Shown: positions 10,226 through 20,990, counted from the stretch's first letter. The stretch: 64,000 bases of DNA from Entophlyctis helioformis (GCA_025526915.1 JAHLKH010000006.1:219819-283818); one strand, 5' to 3'. The notes: generated by a model from the letters alone, not told the origin. Numbers and translations: made by a program.

Positions 10226-12233
10226 ATGAAGCAAAGCTTGTCGGCGAACGTTGCCGCAGACGGCCCGCACGGCGCAGGCAGCGTCGCAGCCTCCAGCGGC
10301 AGCAGCAGCAGCAGACTGCAGGAGCAGCGGCAGCAGCGGCAGCTGCAGGCCCTTGTGCAGTCGCAGCAAGAGTCGCGCACCAACGCCGAACGGTTCCTGT
10401 CGCAGCTTGTTGTGCCTGGCGGCGGACGCGCCGTGCTTGAGTCGCATGTCCACGGCATCCAGGCCCAGCAGATGCAGATGCAGACGCAGATGCAGACGCA
10501 GATGCACGCCCAGCGACACCCTGCCTCGACGCCGTCACTCGTGTCCACGGCCCCCTCGTCGCCTGCAATCGCGGCCAAGAAGCTCACCAGCAGGTGCAGT
10601 TCCACCATCAACGGCCAACGCCAGATCTGCCGTTGCTGCCCCTGCTTCCAACTCTCGACGACCTGCCGAGCAAGCCAGGGCACGAGCAGCCGCAGCAACT
10701 GCTGCAACAGCAGAAACCACAGCTTGCAGATGCCGCAGCCATTCCATCAGCAGCATCAGCATCGCTACTTCAACGAGAAAAGATCCAGGCTGTCCGCTGG
10801 ATTGCCGAATCGTCTGTCCAAGAGCAGATGCAGCCACACACACAGCCGCCGAAAATGAACATGCAACCGGCACGCACTGAAAGCACGAGCACCGGCCATG
10901 GCAATTCTGGGGAGGCCTCTTCAACGCTGCAGATGCCAGCACCTCCAGCAGCAACGGCAGCGGCCGCGACTGTCACTGAGCATTACGCGCTTGGAATGCC
11001 GCTTGACGAAAACGACGAGGCCTTTGCAGATGAGCTCGACAAATGGACGGGCATGATGCGGAAAGCCATTCTGGTAGGTTGGGTCTGTGCGTTTTTGCCT
11101 ACCAGCCAACCAATGCATCCTTGACTGACTGCCAAGCGTGCACTCAAAGGCAGATTTCCAACTGTCGCGCAACAAGAGCGCCAAGCAGCACCAGATCGAG
11201 CTAGATAACATCAGCAAAGGCCATGCATCCGCGCTGGTTGACATCCAGGGGCAGGTCGATGCCATGCGCAAAGCCAAGAGTTTAGCGAGAAGAAGCTGCT
11301 CGATCATAGCAAGCTCGTGAATGCCGTCACCATCTTTCTCACACGCAAGGTATGCCGCTTTAACGATGCATCGGCCAAGTTTGCTGTGTGCTCACGCTCG
11401 CCATGTGCATGCAGCGACGGAAGCTTGCTGCTGGAAAATGGTTTGCATTGTGGCGCATCAAGTATGTCGAGTCGCGGAGAGAGAAACTGGCGACGCGAAT
11501 GGCGCGGCATCACGCAGCACGGACCAGTGTGCGCAAAGCGCTGCTCGGCTGGTACCGCGTTGCAGGTGCAAGTTGGCACAAGGCCATGGAAAAGAAGATT
11601 CGTGTACGTGCTGCCTTTTGCTTGCCATTGTCTGCTTGCCGTTGTCTGCTTGCCATTGACTGGCCGATGCCCTGGATGGTGACTCCTGACAGGTGGAGGC
11701 CGAGCGTCACATGCAGATGCTTTCCGTCGAATACGAGCAGCGCATTGCTGATGTAAGGCGTATATGTGGCCCGCGCTCCTTACCACATGCGCATACATCC
11801 CTGACTCACATTCCCACCGGATGCTTTGGTGGCGCAGCTCACGTCCCAGCTGAACCGCGTCAGTCTGCAGCTGCAAGAATCGCAGCAAGACCAGATGCGC
11901 CAGAAGGAAGACATGAAACGCTCGTTTCTGCGCGGCGTGTGTGCACTCAACATGGAAGCCATGTCCATGTTCCGCAATGGCAGCGAAGCCCAAGAGGATT
12001 ATCGGGATGCCATGAACCAGCCGCGCGTGCATGCCAAAATGGAGCAGTTTGGCCATCCGGGTGTGCCTGGCAGCAACGCACCCGTATCCTTCACCAAGCA
12101 GATGCAAAACTTGCAGCAACAGCCGCACCCCCAAGAGCAAGGCGGCACTGTCAGGTTTGCAGAGTCGTCGCATCCAGCTGTCAGTGCTGTCACCAGCCGC
12201 ACCAACGGTCTCGTCACGCGCCACTACACATGA
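10226..12233 (+). CDS. POC5: POC5-like centriolar protein
   Basis: POC5 is a centrin-binding protein of the centriole lumen, needed for full centriole elongation. The signature RGVCALNMEAMSMF sits near the C-terminus (about 11932-11973), preceded by coiled-coil and Trp-containing helices (RRKLAAGKWFALWRIKYVE, ALLGWYRVAGASWHKAME) typical of the centrin-binding repeats. Supported exons: 10226 to about 10590, on to 11073; 11150 to about 11280; 11281-11349; 11415-11603; 11693-11752; 11838-12233; clean donors at 11074, 11350, 11604 and 11753. The N-terminus is Gln-rich. Frame changes near 10441-10594 and at 11280 have no convincing introns and may be one-base errors. The stop overlaps an aataaa signal. 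Presence of POC5 implies a flagellated life stage. Confidence 0.85.
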
Positions 12234-12477
12234 ATAAAGGCCTCCAACACCGTGCTGGCACAACGTTGACGTGCCTCTCCCTTCACTTGACGCTGCGTCA
12301 TCGATAAGTCGGCTTCTGCCATTCTACCACAGTCCTGTCAATGCCATGTGACGGACTCGGTCGAATGGCATACCTGGTTACCAACCCTCCCTCCAGAAGC
12401 CTTCGTAAACACAAACATCAAGCCCGGTTGGGTACGCGTCGTGTTTGTGTCGCGTTCAGGTCGCGCCAACCTGATCA

Positions 12478-13401
12478 ATGCAAACAAAACCGGGCTTGTC
12501 TTTGACTTTACACACAATGACTATTACACTGACGAGGGTAGCCAACGACAGCGTTGTGGACGTGCCGCCGCCGACCAGCAGCGGCCTCACACCGTACGAC
12601 ATCTTCGTCCAGGTCTGTATCTTTGCATCGCTCTCCAACGTCCTCTGCGTCCTCTGCATCGTCCTCTCGTCGCGCCACCTGTACGTCAACGTCCGGGTCA
12701 GCAAGATGCCGCTCGTCGCTTCGGTTGCGTGGTCGTTCTCGACCATCTTTCTCACCGCCGGAAACTTGGCGTACGGTCCGCACATTGGCATCTACCCTCT
12801 CGACTGGGTGGGGTACACCTCGGACATTGTAGCTCGTAGCGTCTTGCTCTGGTTTACGTACTGCCGCACCATGACGGTCTGGTACGAAGCGTGGATGCTC
12901 AAGTACGTCGCTGGCGTGTTCCAAGTTGCTCTCGTGTCTGGCTGGCTGTACGCGGCCTACGAGCAACGCGTCGACTCGCTTCTCGTGTCGCAAGGCGATC
13001 CGTCTCAGTTCAACCTTGCGTTCGGCATCTACTCGTCGTCCGACCTCCTCATCACGGTCATTGACATTCTCCTCATCGGCCGCCTATGGAAGCTCAACCG
13101 CCAAATGACCCAAAGCCCCTTGGGTGGCCAGCTCGAGCTCGTCAAACCGCTCTTCTTCAACTTTTCGCTCATCTGCATGTCCCTTGTGATTGGCATCTCG
13201 GTGATGATGACAACCCTGTTCATCACTGGCCTGGACCCTTACTACGGATACAACGGCATCCTCTTTGGTTTCCGCATCCTCCTGACCGACATCTTCTCCA
13301 ATCTGATGCGCGACTCGCTTATCGAGGCTCATGCTGGCAACGGCAAGCAGCAGTCGCTGTCGTCGGGCACTCGCAGTAGTCTCCTTGCCAGCATGAGCTG
13401 A
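12478..13401 (+). CDS. Seven-helix membrane protein, tandem family member A1
   Basis: A 307-residue intronless frame with seven predicted membrane helices: TM1 near DIFVQVCIFASL, TM2 near LVASVAWSFSTIFL, TM3 near DIVARSVLLWFTY, TM4 near YVAGVFQVALVSGW, TM5 near SDLLITVIDILLIG, TM6 near ICMSLVIGISVMM, TM7 near ILFGFRILLTDIF. Family marks are SSRHLY after TM1, SKMPL before TM2, RTMTVW after TM3 and TDIFSNLMRDSLIEA after TM7. I do not recognise the family. The topology fits an orphan GPCR-like receptor, but no DRY, NPxxY or retinal lysine motif is visible. Closest relative here is A2 (14598-15578), sharing GPHIGIYPLDW. First of four consecutive same-strand copies. Confidence 0.8.
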   Translation: MQTKPGLSLTLHTMTITLTRVANDSVVDVPPPTSSGLTPYDIFVQVCIFASLSNVLCVLCIVLSSRHLYVNVRVSKMPLVASVAWSFSTIFLTAGNLAYGPHIGIYPLDWVGYTSDIVARSVLLWFTYCRTMTVWYEAWMLKYVAGVFQVALVSGWLYAAYEQRVDSLLVSQGDPSQFNLAFGIYSSSDLLITVIDILLIGRLWKLNRQMTQSPLGGQLELVKPLFFNFSLICMSLVIGISVMMTTLFITGLDPYYGYNGILFGFRILLTDIFSNLMRDSLIEAHAGNGKQQSLSSGTRSSLLASMS

Positions 13402-13462
13402 CTGCGTTTAAAATACACGTGGCAGATTCCCACCTTCCGAAACCAAAAACATACCGTATCCA

Positions 13463-14389
13463 ATGCGTTATGCAGACGCGACTACCTTGGTCCTTACCAC
13501 TCAGCAACTGTTCATTCTCGTGTGCGTCTTTGCGACGCTCATCAGCTTCCTGTGTACTGGATGCATCCTGCTCTCGTCACGACATCTGTATGAGAAGACG
13601 CTCATAAGCAAGATGCCGCTCGCGTCTGCCTTTCTGTGGTCGCTCTCATCGACATTTGTCACGCTGGCGACATGGACGACCGGCGCTCCTGTCGGTCTAT
13701 CCAACCCACACGTCTGGCTTGCTCTCGCTTTCGACATTGCATCGCGCAGCACGCTGCTCTGGTTCACGCTGTACCGCACCCTGACTGTCTGGCACAATGC
13801 AGCATTTCTTGAGTACCTCACGGCAGCCATTCAGCTTGCTCAACTGGCTGGCGCTATCTGCATCCTGTGGGAGCAGCTTCCGGAATCGCTCCTCATGGCA
13901 ACCGGCGCAACATCTAGATTCGACATCGCCATCAGCACATATGCCGCAACCGATCTCCTCGCCACAACCATGGACATCATCCTCATGTGTCGGCTGTGGG
14001 TTCTCAACAAGCAGCTGTCGTGTCTGTCAACAAGCAGAAATAGGCAGCTCGAGCTCGTCAAGCCTCGCTTCTTCCATTACTCTGTCGCCTGTGCGCTGGT
14101 TGTTATCGCGCTCTCTATCGCCATGGCAACGCTCTTCGCCACGGGCCTTGATCCTTTCTTCGGGTTCAACACGACCCTGTTCGCGTTTCGGATATTCCTC
14201 ACGGACGTCTTCTCCAACCTCATGCGCGACTCGCTTATCGAGGCTCACGTACAGCAGTTGGAAGGATGGTCCTCAGTGTCCAACACCGTGCATTGCGTGA
14301 GTGGTGATCCAGCCCGCCAGCCCATGATTTCCAATGGCTTTACTGGCGTTTCGGTGTCCATCCGCAACAGCTCTCTCATGTCACAATAG
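13463..14389 (+). CDS. Seven-helix membrane protein, tandem family member B1
   Basis: A 308-residue intronless frame starting 61 bp after A1 stops. Same topology and landmarks as A1 (SSRHLY, SKMPLASAFLW, RTLTVW, TDVFSNLMRDSLIEA) but a distinct loop after TM2 (TTGAPVGLSNP) shared with B2. The extracellular N-terminus is very short, about 10 residues. A block of roughly 135 bp (13592-13730) is almost identical to B2. Function unknown. Confidence 0.8.
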   Translation: MRYADATTLVLTTQQLFILVCVFATLISFLCTGCILLSSRHLYEKTLISKMPLASAFLWSLSSTFVTLATWTTGAPVGLSNPHVWLALAFDIASRSTLLWFTLYRTLTVWHNAAFLEYLTAAIQLAQLAGAICILWEQLPESLLMATGATSRFDIAISTYAATDLLATTMDIILMCRLWVLNKQLSCLSTSRNRQLELVKPRFFHYSVACALVVIALSIAMATLFATGLDPFFGFNTTLFAFRIFLTDVFSNLMRDSLIEAHVQQLEGWSSVSNTVHCVSGDPARQPMISNGFTGVSVSIRNSSLMSQ

Positions 14390-14597
14390 ACAAGCGTTGG
14401 TCTGTTGGCTCGACTCGTTATGTCCAGCGCATTCGGATGCTACGCGAATGAACGATTCGTCCCAGATCTGAGATTCAGTCATTGGCGAGTTGTTTGGATC
14501 CCCTTCAAATGGCTGGCAGTTTCAACTGCCAAGCTTGCCCTTTCCCAGAAACTGTATTGTCCGTCTACCTGCCGCCTTACATCAACCTCACCAAGCC

Positions 14598-15578
14598 ATG
14601 TCACCAAATGCCGTCAACGGGTCAGATGCAGCAGTTCCAGCTGCGTTGCTGTCAGTCAACAAGGCCGTCCCTGGCGCTAAGCTTACATCACACGACATGT
14701 ACATCCAAGGCTGCATTATCGCATTGCTATCAAACGCATTCTGCATCCTCTGCATCGTTCTCTCGTCGCGACACCTGTACGCGCCAGTGGCCATCAGCAA
14801 AATGCCACTGGCAGCATCCTTCGCATGGTGTCTGGCATTCCTCTTCCGCACCATCGCAGCCATTGAATACGGCCCGCATATCGGCATCTATCCTCTGGAC
14901 TGGATGGCCTACGCATGCGACATTGTGTCGTGCAGTGTCCTTCTCTGGTTCATATACTACCGCACCATGACTGTATGGCTTGACGCGTGGTTCCTCGTCT
15001 ATCTCACGGGACTGTTCCAGGCGATGCTGATGTCTGGCTGGCTCTACACGGCATATGAGCAGCGTGCTGGCTCGCTCCTGCTGACGACGGGCGATCCGAC
15101 CATGCTCAACCTTGCCTTCGACACGTACTCGGTCATGGACCTCCTCATTGTCCTCATCGACGGCATCCTTGTGTGTCGGATGTTGACGCTCAACTGGCGC
15201 ATGGCCCAAGATTCCAACGGCGGCAAGAGCAAGCTGGTCAACAAGCTCTTCTTCAACCTGTCGATTCTGACCCTGTGCGCCATCATGACTCTGTCGGTCG
15301 TTGTGGCGTTCCTGTTTGTCACTGGCTGCGACCCGTTCTACGGCTACCGCGGCATCCTCTTTGGCTTCCGCATCCTCTTGACGGACATCTTCTCCAACAT
15401 GATGCGCGACTCGCTCATTGACGATCGTGTCCAGAGCCAGATGATGGCAGCCTTGGCGACCGAGTCGGGCAGCCTTGAGGCTGGCAGGAATGTGCAACCG
15501 CCACCGATCGCACCGATGAAGCGTCCGACAGGGAGCAGCTATGGCAGGCCAGTCGTGCGTTCCACTGATTCTGAATGA
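14598..15578 (+). CDS. Seven-helix membrane protein, tandem family member A2
   Basis: A 326-residue intronless frame. The first in-frame ATG, at 14598, gives MSPNAVNGSD; the open frame extends further upstream without an ATG. It keeps SSRHLY, SKMPLAASFAW, GPHIGIYPLDWMAY, RTMTVW, SGWLYTAYEQR and TDIFSNMMRDSLID, making it the sister of A1. The cytoplasmic tail is longer than in A1 and ends Ser/Pro/Arg-rich. Function unknown. Confidence 0.8.
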   Translation: MSPNAVNGSDAAVPAALLSVNKAVPGAKLTSHDMYIQGCIIALLSNAFCILCIVLSSRHLYAPVAISKMPLAASFAWCLAFLFRTIAAIEYGPHIGIYPLDWMAYACDIVSCSVLLWFIYYRTMTVWLDAWFLVYLTGLFQAMLMSGWLYTAYEQRAGSLLLTTGDPTMLNLAFDTYSVMDLLIVLIDGILVCRMLTLNWRMAQDSNGGKSKLVNKLFFNLSILTLCAIMTLSVVVAFLFVTGCDPFYGYRGILFGFRILLTDIFSNMMRDSLIDDRVQSQMMAALATESGSLEAGRNVQPPPIAPMKRPTGSSYGRPVVRSTDSE

Positions 15579-15703
15579 AGTTGAAAAAGCAGCAGTACTC
15601 GCAAACCACGGTCGGCTCCCTTTCTCCACAACAGATAAGCCGTACTTCTGCTTGGTCGCGTTTCCCCGACACGAGTTCCTGAGAAAGTGGACACCGCCGC
15701 GAC

Positions 15704-16753
15704 ATGAGCAGTTCTTTCGGTAGCGCGGGTAGTACTGGAACCACCTGTAGCACCAATCCGGTGCCAGCACAAGCCACGCCACAGACCATGCACCTTTCCA
15801 GCCGCGGGAGTGTAGATGACCATCAAGGGCAACCGGACCCGTCCGCCATGGCGTTCACGCAGTATGACATGTACATGCAAGTCTGCATCTTTGCGACGCT
15901 CGTCAGCTTCATGTGCGCCGTCTGCATCATCCTCTCATCGCGACACCTCTACAAGAAGACGCTCATAAGCAAGATGCCGCTCGCGTCTGCCTTTCTGTGG
16001 TCGCTCTCATCGACGTTTGTCACGCTGGCGACATGGACGACTGGCGCTCCTGTCGGTCTATCCAACCCAAACGTCTGGCTTGCTCTCGGATTCGACATTG
16101 CATCACGCAGCACGCTGCTCTGGTTTGCATATTTCCGCACGCGCACTCTGTGGCACAATGCGACGTTTCTGGCTGTCCTCTCAGCAGCCATCCAGCTTGC
16201 TCAACTGGCTGGTGCTATCTACATCCTGTGGGAGCAGCGGCCAGAATCCCTCCTCATGACAACCGGCGACATCCGCCAGTTCAATATTGCTATTGGCGCT
16301 TACTCCGCAACCGATCTCCTCGCGTCGGTCATTGATCTCATCCTCATCAACCGGCTGTGGGTGCTCAACCGCCAGGCACGGTCGACAGCCGGCCGGCCAA
16401 GCGAGCTCGTCAAGCCACGATTCTTTTACTACTCGCTGCTGTGTATGACTCTGGTGATCCTCCTCTCCGTGCTGATGGCTACCCTCTTCGCTACGGGCAA
16501 CGACCCCTATTTCGGCTTCAACACGACCCTGTTCGCCTTCCGCATCCAGCTGACGGACATCTTCTCGAACCTGATGCGCGACTCGCTTATCGAGGCACGC
16601 GCAGGCAGCCGGTCCTCGCTGGGTGTGCTGCCACTGAGCTCGGGAAGCACCGGTAACGTCGCTGGAAGTGCAAGCGGCGACAGCAAGCGATGCAGCTCGG
16701 TCGATCGCTTGGTGGACCTGCTGACATGCAGAAGTAGGTCTGGCACTGCATGA
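15704..16753 (+). CDS. Seven-helix membrane protein, tandem family member B2
   Basis: A 349-residue intronless frame with a longer Ser/Thr-rich N-terminus (about 45 residues) than its sister B1, then the family topology. It shares SKMPLASAFLWSLSSTFV and TTGAPVGLSNP with B1 nearly base for base, plus the QLAQLAGAI and LWEQ segment of TM4. The C-terminal tail is Ser/Gly-rich. Last copy of the cluster; after it comes about 1.7 kb without a convincing gene. Confidence 0.8.
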   Translation: MSSSFGSAGSTGTTCSTNPVPAQATPQTMHLSSRGSVDDHQGQPDPSAMAFTQYDMYMQVCIFATLVSFMCAVCIILSSRHLYKKTLISKMPLASAFLWSLSSTFVTLATWTTGAPVGLSNPNVWLALGFDIASRSTLLWFAYFRTRTLWHNATFLAVLSAAIQLAQLAGAIYILWEQRPESLLMTTGDIRQFNIAIGAYSATDLLASVIDLILINRLWVLNRQARSTAGRPSELVKPRFFYYSLLCMTLVILLSVLMATLFATGNDPYFGFNTTLFAFRIQLTDIFSNLMRDSLIEARAGSRSSLGVLPLSSGSTGNVAGSASGDSKRCSSVDRLVDLLTCRSRSGTA

Positions 16754-17355
16754 ATGAATGAATAAGTGGCATTCGTGCCACACTTGCCCAGCATGTCTCG
16801 GTCAGACAGGCAGATGAGAAGAGGTTGTGGCGTGGCTCGGCAAGCGCTCGCAGAGCCACGTAGCTATCAGGCGTGCTTGGCAGCCAGCAGTAGCTCCTTT
16901 GACGGATGCCCGCAACGCCGCGTGTACGACATGACACGTCCAGCATTCACAACGCCGAGCAGAGTGCACTATTTGGTTGGCTGGTTGGCTGGTCGGTTGC
17001 TTTCCCAACCGTTGACAAAACCACTCGAAGCAGCAGTATTGTGGACAGCAACAACAACAACAACAAGCATGCTGCCGTTCTTCCTGATAATGGCGGTCGT
17101 GATGCTGGCATGGGTACCGTTGTCCATACCACCAGCCATGCGCTACCGCTTAGCCATCTCTCCCGCCAACGGACCAGCATCGGCATCTCGCTGGCAGCCC
17201 TCGTCGCTTGACAATCGGCGGATTGACAACCACAAGAGCACAGACGACAGCTCAGACGCAGAGCGTAAGCCCATCTAGCCGCTCCCGCCACAGCCGACCT
17301 GCGGTCTTGATGGGCTGTGGAATGCCACACTGGACTCCACCTGCCGGTCGAGAGA

Positions 17356-17570
17356 GTCGGTTGTCCAGACGACTGCAATGACACTCGACCTCGCGTCTGT
17401 GTGCATGGCATGGCCAGACGCATTTGACGAGGCTGCCTGGTCTGACGCTTGTCGAATGGACGACCCTCTCTGGTTGAATGGGTCGGTTGTCCAGACGACT
17501 GCAATGACACTCGACTTCACGTCTGTGTGCATGGCATGGCAAGACGCGTTTGAAGAGGTACGCATCGCCG
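17356..17570. repeat. 126-bp direct tandem duplication
   Basis: The segment starting gtcggttgtccagacgactg at 17356 recurs at 17482, a period of 126 bp (42 codons). Similarity runs through tgtgtgcatggcatgg and gacgcatttgacgagg / gacgcgtttgaagagg. Because the period is a multiple of three, both strands keep an open frame across it (plus: SVCMAWPDAF / SVCMAWQDAF; minus: HAHRREVECHCSRLDNR twice). Confidence 0.75.
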
Positions 17571-17731
17571 TGGCTGCCTGGCCGTACATGTGTCGAACGG
17601 AAGGCATTCTCCGGCTGATCAGCCAATGATTGCTTTGTGCAGCATGTTTGTGAGGAGCCCGAGCACCACGATCAACCGCACAGCGAACCAGAAGCGACTA
17701 TCGTGCCATCGGCTTCAAGCACATACGGAAT

Positions 17732-18259
17732 ATGGTTCTGGGCTTGACGATCGATTTTGCTATCTTGTTTGCGATTCATCTCCTGGTGGGATGGCTGGCC
17801 AAGCGTGCATCCGCTGATGATCGTAACGAGCGCGATGAGGCATGGCTGGACGAGCATCATGGCACGCTGATCGAGTTGGTGCAAACACTCGCCGAGCTGG
17901 AAGCGTTTATGCAGACAGGCTTGCGCGGTCTCGTTGGACGTCACAAGCCACGCTTCCACACGGTTTCTGTTTGTACATGCAGCCCATCTGCCCATGACAC
18001 TGCGACTGAGATTCACCGGCACCTCATTCAAGCATCGTGCGGCACTAGCACCGCGCCGGCTGCTGCCAGGGAGGCTGCGACGTGCACGACCAGCATGGAC
18101 TCGCCGGATGCAGCGTCTGCCTTCAGGTCGTGCAGCACAAGCATGGAGATGGTTGATGCCAAGGATGCCGCCACCTGCACCGAGACCCAGCATCCTGCGA
18201 GTACCTCTGCTCTCTGTGGTGCCGCGAGCGACGTGCACGGTGTTGGTGTGGATTGTTGA
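17732..18259 (+). CDS. Hypothetical protein, possible single-pass membrane protein
   Basis: A 175-residue ATG-started frame. Residues 3-22 (LGLTIDFAILFAIHLLVGWL) could span a membrane, followed by a charged helix (DDRNERDEAWLDEHHGTLIE) and a Cys/Thr/Ser-rich tail. No family recognised; length and composition alone do not prove coding, and the opposite strand is also open here. Confidence 0.3.
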   Translation: MVLGLTIDFAILFAIHLLVGWLAKRASADDRNERDEAWLDEHHGTLIELVQTLAELEAFMQTGLRGLVGRHKPRFHTVSVCTCSPSAHDTATEIHRHLIQASCGTSTAPAAAREAATCTTSMDSPDAASAFRSCSTSMEMVDAKDAATCTETQHPASTSALCGAASDVHGVGVDC

Positions 18260-18441
18260 GTAAAGTCGTGTGTGCTGTCTTGTTGCCAGTTGACCAGCCA
18301 GCCTGTGCAAGCGCGTGTCCGTGTGGCGTCTGGCCATCGACAGCGGCGAAATGGTTTGTCCTGCCGGCGATCACGAGATCTGGTTGCCAAGCAGCTGGTT
18401 GCCTCTTCACCCGCAACGACAGCCGGATCGCAACGACCGCA

Positions 18442-20990
18442 ATGAGCTCATACACCGGCGACGCTTCTGGCACGGCGGCAGCGACAGCGCTGCCACTGGA
18501 GCCGCAGCAGCCGCAGCATCAATCCGACGCCGCCACGACCGGCAGCCCGACGACTGCAGCCGACGCCGTCGCTGGCGTTACATTTGCACAACGCACAACG
18601 CTCATGTCGCCGTCCGCCAAGTCGGAGTCGATGCACTCGGCCAGCGACTCGAGCGACTCGAGCGACTCCAAGAGCAGTTCCGGCACCGGACTGGCACGGT
18701 AATGTCACCGGCATCGAAACAGCGCAAGCCAGGCCGCCGATGTTGTTGATGCCGTCGACGCCGGTGTTGCCAACAACACCAACGCCGTCATGGACAGCAC
18801 CATCGGAAGTACCGCCGAAAAACCCGCAAGTTCCGACCATGACAACAGCCATGACCAAGCACGCCCACAAACGAGCAATGACTCGGCGAGTCAGCTGGTC
18901 GTCGACATTGCCCGGCCACACACATCCGTCGACGTCGAGCCTGCGCCGCTCGGGCTGCCGATTGCCGAGTCGGGCACGATCGTCGTGGTGCAGTCGGCTG
19001 CCACTGACAATGCTGCTGGTGCTGGCTGGCACTGGGGCAGCTGCCCCTGCTGGGACCAAGAACCGCTTCTCGTTCTACAACCGCGCCAATAGCAGCTTCA
19101 ATCTCGGCGGTAGTGGCGCTGCGGGCACGCCGGTTGGTACCCTCAGAGCTCGTATCTGTCGGCGGAGCGGCCGCAGTTTCTCAACTTTAGTCCGTGGCTC
19201 TATGGTGAGTTGCATGCGGGGCAACTGGGCGACGCATGAGTCGTGCATGCGTCGACTAACCGGCGGTCTGGTTAATGACGATGACGGTGTTGACGATGCG
19301 GCGGCGACGGCGCGAGGACAGCCGTGTTCACGACCGAGTATGCCTTTTTCAAGATTGCGCGCGGCATGCTGACCAACAACTGGATCGTCGGCCAGACGCC
19401 CAAGATGCCCGGAGACTACCCGGGCATTGTCAGCATCAACGTCACGGAAACAGTGCTTCTCGGCATCTCGCTTGTCTGCTCACTGGTCGTGCAGGTCGCC
19501 GTGCTCATGCGGCTGCACGAAGTCAAGGTCATGTCGGCATCGACCATGATGATTGTGGGCTCGGCCCTCCAGCTCATCACGAACCTGCTGGCCGTGGTGC
19601 TCTTCAACGTGCGCACGGTCGTGCCCGCGGGAGCCATGCTCTCCAACGGCGCGTGCTCGGCCATCATTGCGTGCTGCACAATGGCCCTCAGCCTGCTGCT
19701 CTTTGTGGTCGATGCCCGCGAGTTGCGGCGCAAGGGCTTCAAGTACATGACCAACTCGGAGCGCAAGCTGTCGTACGCGGCCATCATGACCATCTGGTAC
19801 TTTTTGTTTGGGGGGTTTGTGTTCCGCTGGCCGAGGGGTGGGAGTATGAGACGGCCAGCCAGTTTGTCGTGCACACGATGCTCACGATCGGTGCGTTACT
19901 CCCTTGCATGTCTTTGTGTGTGTGGCATTGCGAGTTGGTCGCTCACATTTTGGCTGTGCGCTGGCCAGGCTACGGCAACATTGTTCCCAAGACGGTGCCG
20001 GGCAAGCTATGCATGTTGCTGTACACGCTGTTCGGTCTCGGCATCTATGGATACAACATCCTGTCGTTTGAAGAGAGTGTCGCGACCGCTGCCAAGCGCG
20101 AGGCCAAGACGCATGTGGACTTTTGGCGCCACATCCGCGACGGCGACAATGCCGTTGACGATTCCAAGCACGACGTTGTCGATGAGTTTGGTACGTGCGG
20201 ATGCGGCTGTCGTGGCGTGGCGTGGCGTGGCGTGTCAGTGTGGTGTGTGTGCTGACCGTTGCGGTGCAGCCACGCAGTCCAATGACGATCCGCTGCCACT
20301 CACGCGCACGTACACGCGCATGTCGACCTACGAGAACCCGTGGGTGGCGCAGTGGATGCTCATCCGCGTGCTCATGTACATGCTCGTGTGCTGGTTCATT
20401 GGAGCGTTTGTGTTTGCGCTCCTCGAGCCGTCGTGGGGCTACTTTGACTCGTTCTACTTTTGCTTTGTGACCATGGCCGGCATCGGGTTTGGCGACGTCA
20501 CCGCCAACCGGCCATGGACCGTGGAGTTTTGGTACATTTTCACGTTCAATGCGGTGAGTGCCATGGCATTGCTGGGCCTGGCAGTGTGTCGCTGCATGCA
20601 TGTGCGCGCTGGATGCGTCTGTTTGGCTAACAGCGTGACGGCGTGACGGCGTGACGGCATGCGACGCAGATGGCCACGTTCCTGTTCTTTGTGCGTCTGT
20701 TTGGCGAGTTTATTGTTGCGCGCACGGTCCACAAGCACACCGTCGCCCTGGAACGCACGCAGCGCCGCGAGCAGCGGCTTATCCTGCGCGAGGCCGCGCG
20801 CCGCCAAATGGAGCTCAACCTTGCGTCGGCGCGTGCATCAGCAGCGGGACAGAGCGACGGGGTCGTGCACACGGTGACGTTGTCTGCGAGCCAGGCCAAG
20901 GCGATCAAACGCAAGCAAAAGAGCGAGCGGAAACTGCGCGAGCGGAGACTGCGCGAGCAGCAGGCACACTCTTCCGAGGAACTGCTGTGA
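18442..20990 (+). CDS. TOK-type two-pore-domain outward-rectifier K+ channel
   Basis: Fungal TOK channels have extra N-terminal helices and two pore loops and act at the plasma membrane. A Ser/Thr-rich N-terminus starts at 18442 (exon 1 ends at 18698). Later exons fit by phase: ends at 19204 (FSPWLYG), 19322-19890, 19969-20190, 20270-20553 and 20670-20990. Pore 1 filter TIGYGN is split across the 19890/19969 splice. Pore 2 reads MAGIGFGD in exon 5, followed by a last helix (FLFFVRLFGEFIV) and a long basic coiled-coil tail. A one-base frame break lies near 19825-19835, between YFLFGGFVF and LAEGWEYETASQF, with no usable intron. Frames also switch around 19040-19140, where exon borders are unsure. 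Confidence 0.88.

Larger units (their letters stand above)
16754..18441. other. Gene-poor stretch between the 7TM cluster and the K+ channel gene
   Basis: About 1.7 kb. It holds a 126-bp tandem duplication (listed separately) and one modest open frame (17732-18259, listed separately). I see no conserved motif, tRNA or transposon sequence in the remainder. Confidence 0.5.

Noticed and set aside
12478..16753. Microbial rhodopsins or class A GPCRs
   Set aside because: No lysine in TM7 for retinal, and no DRY or NPxxY motifs; topology alone is not enough.
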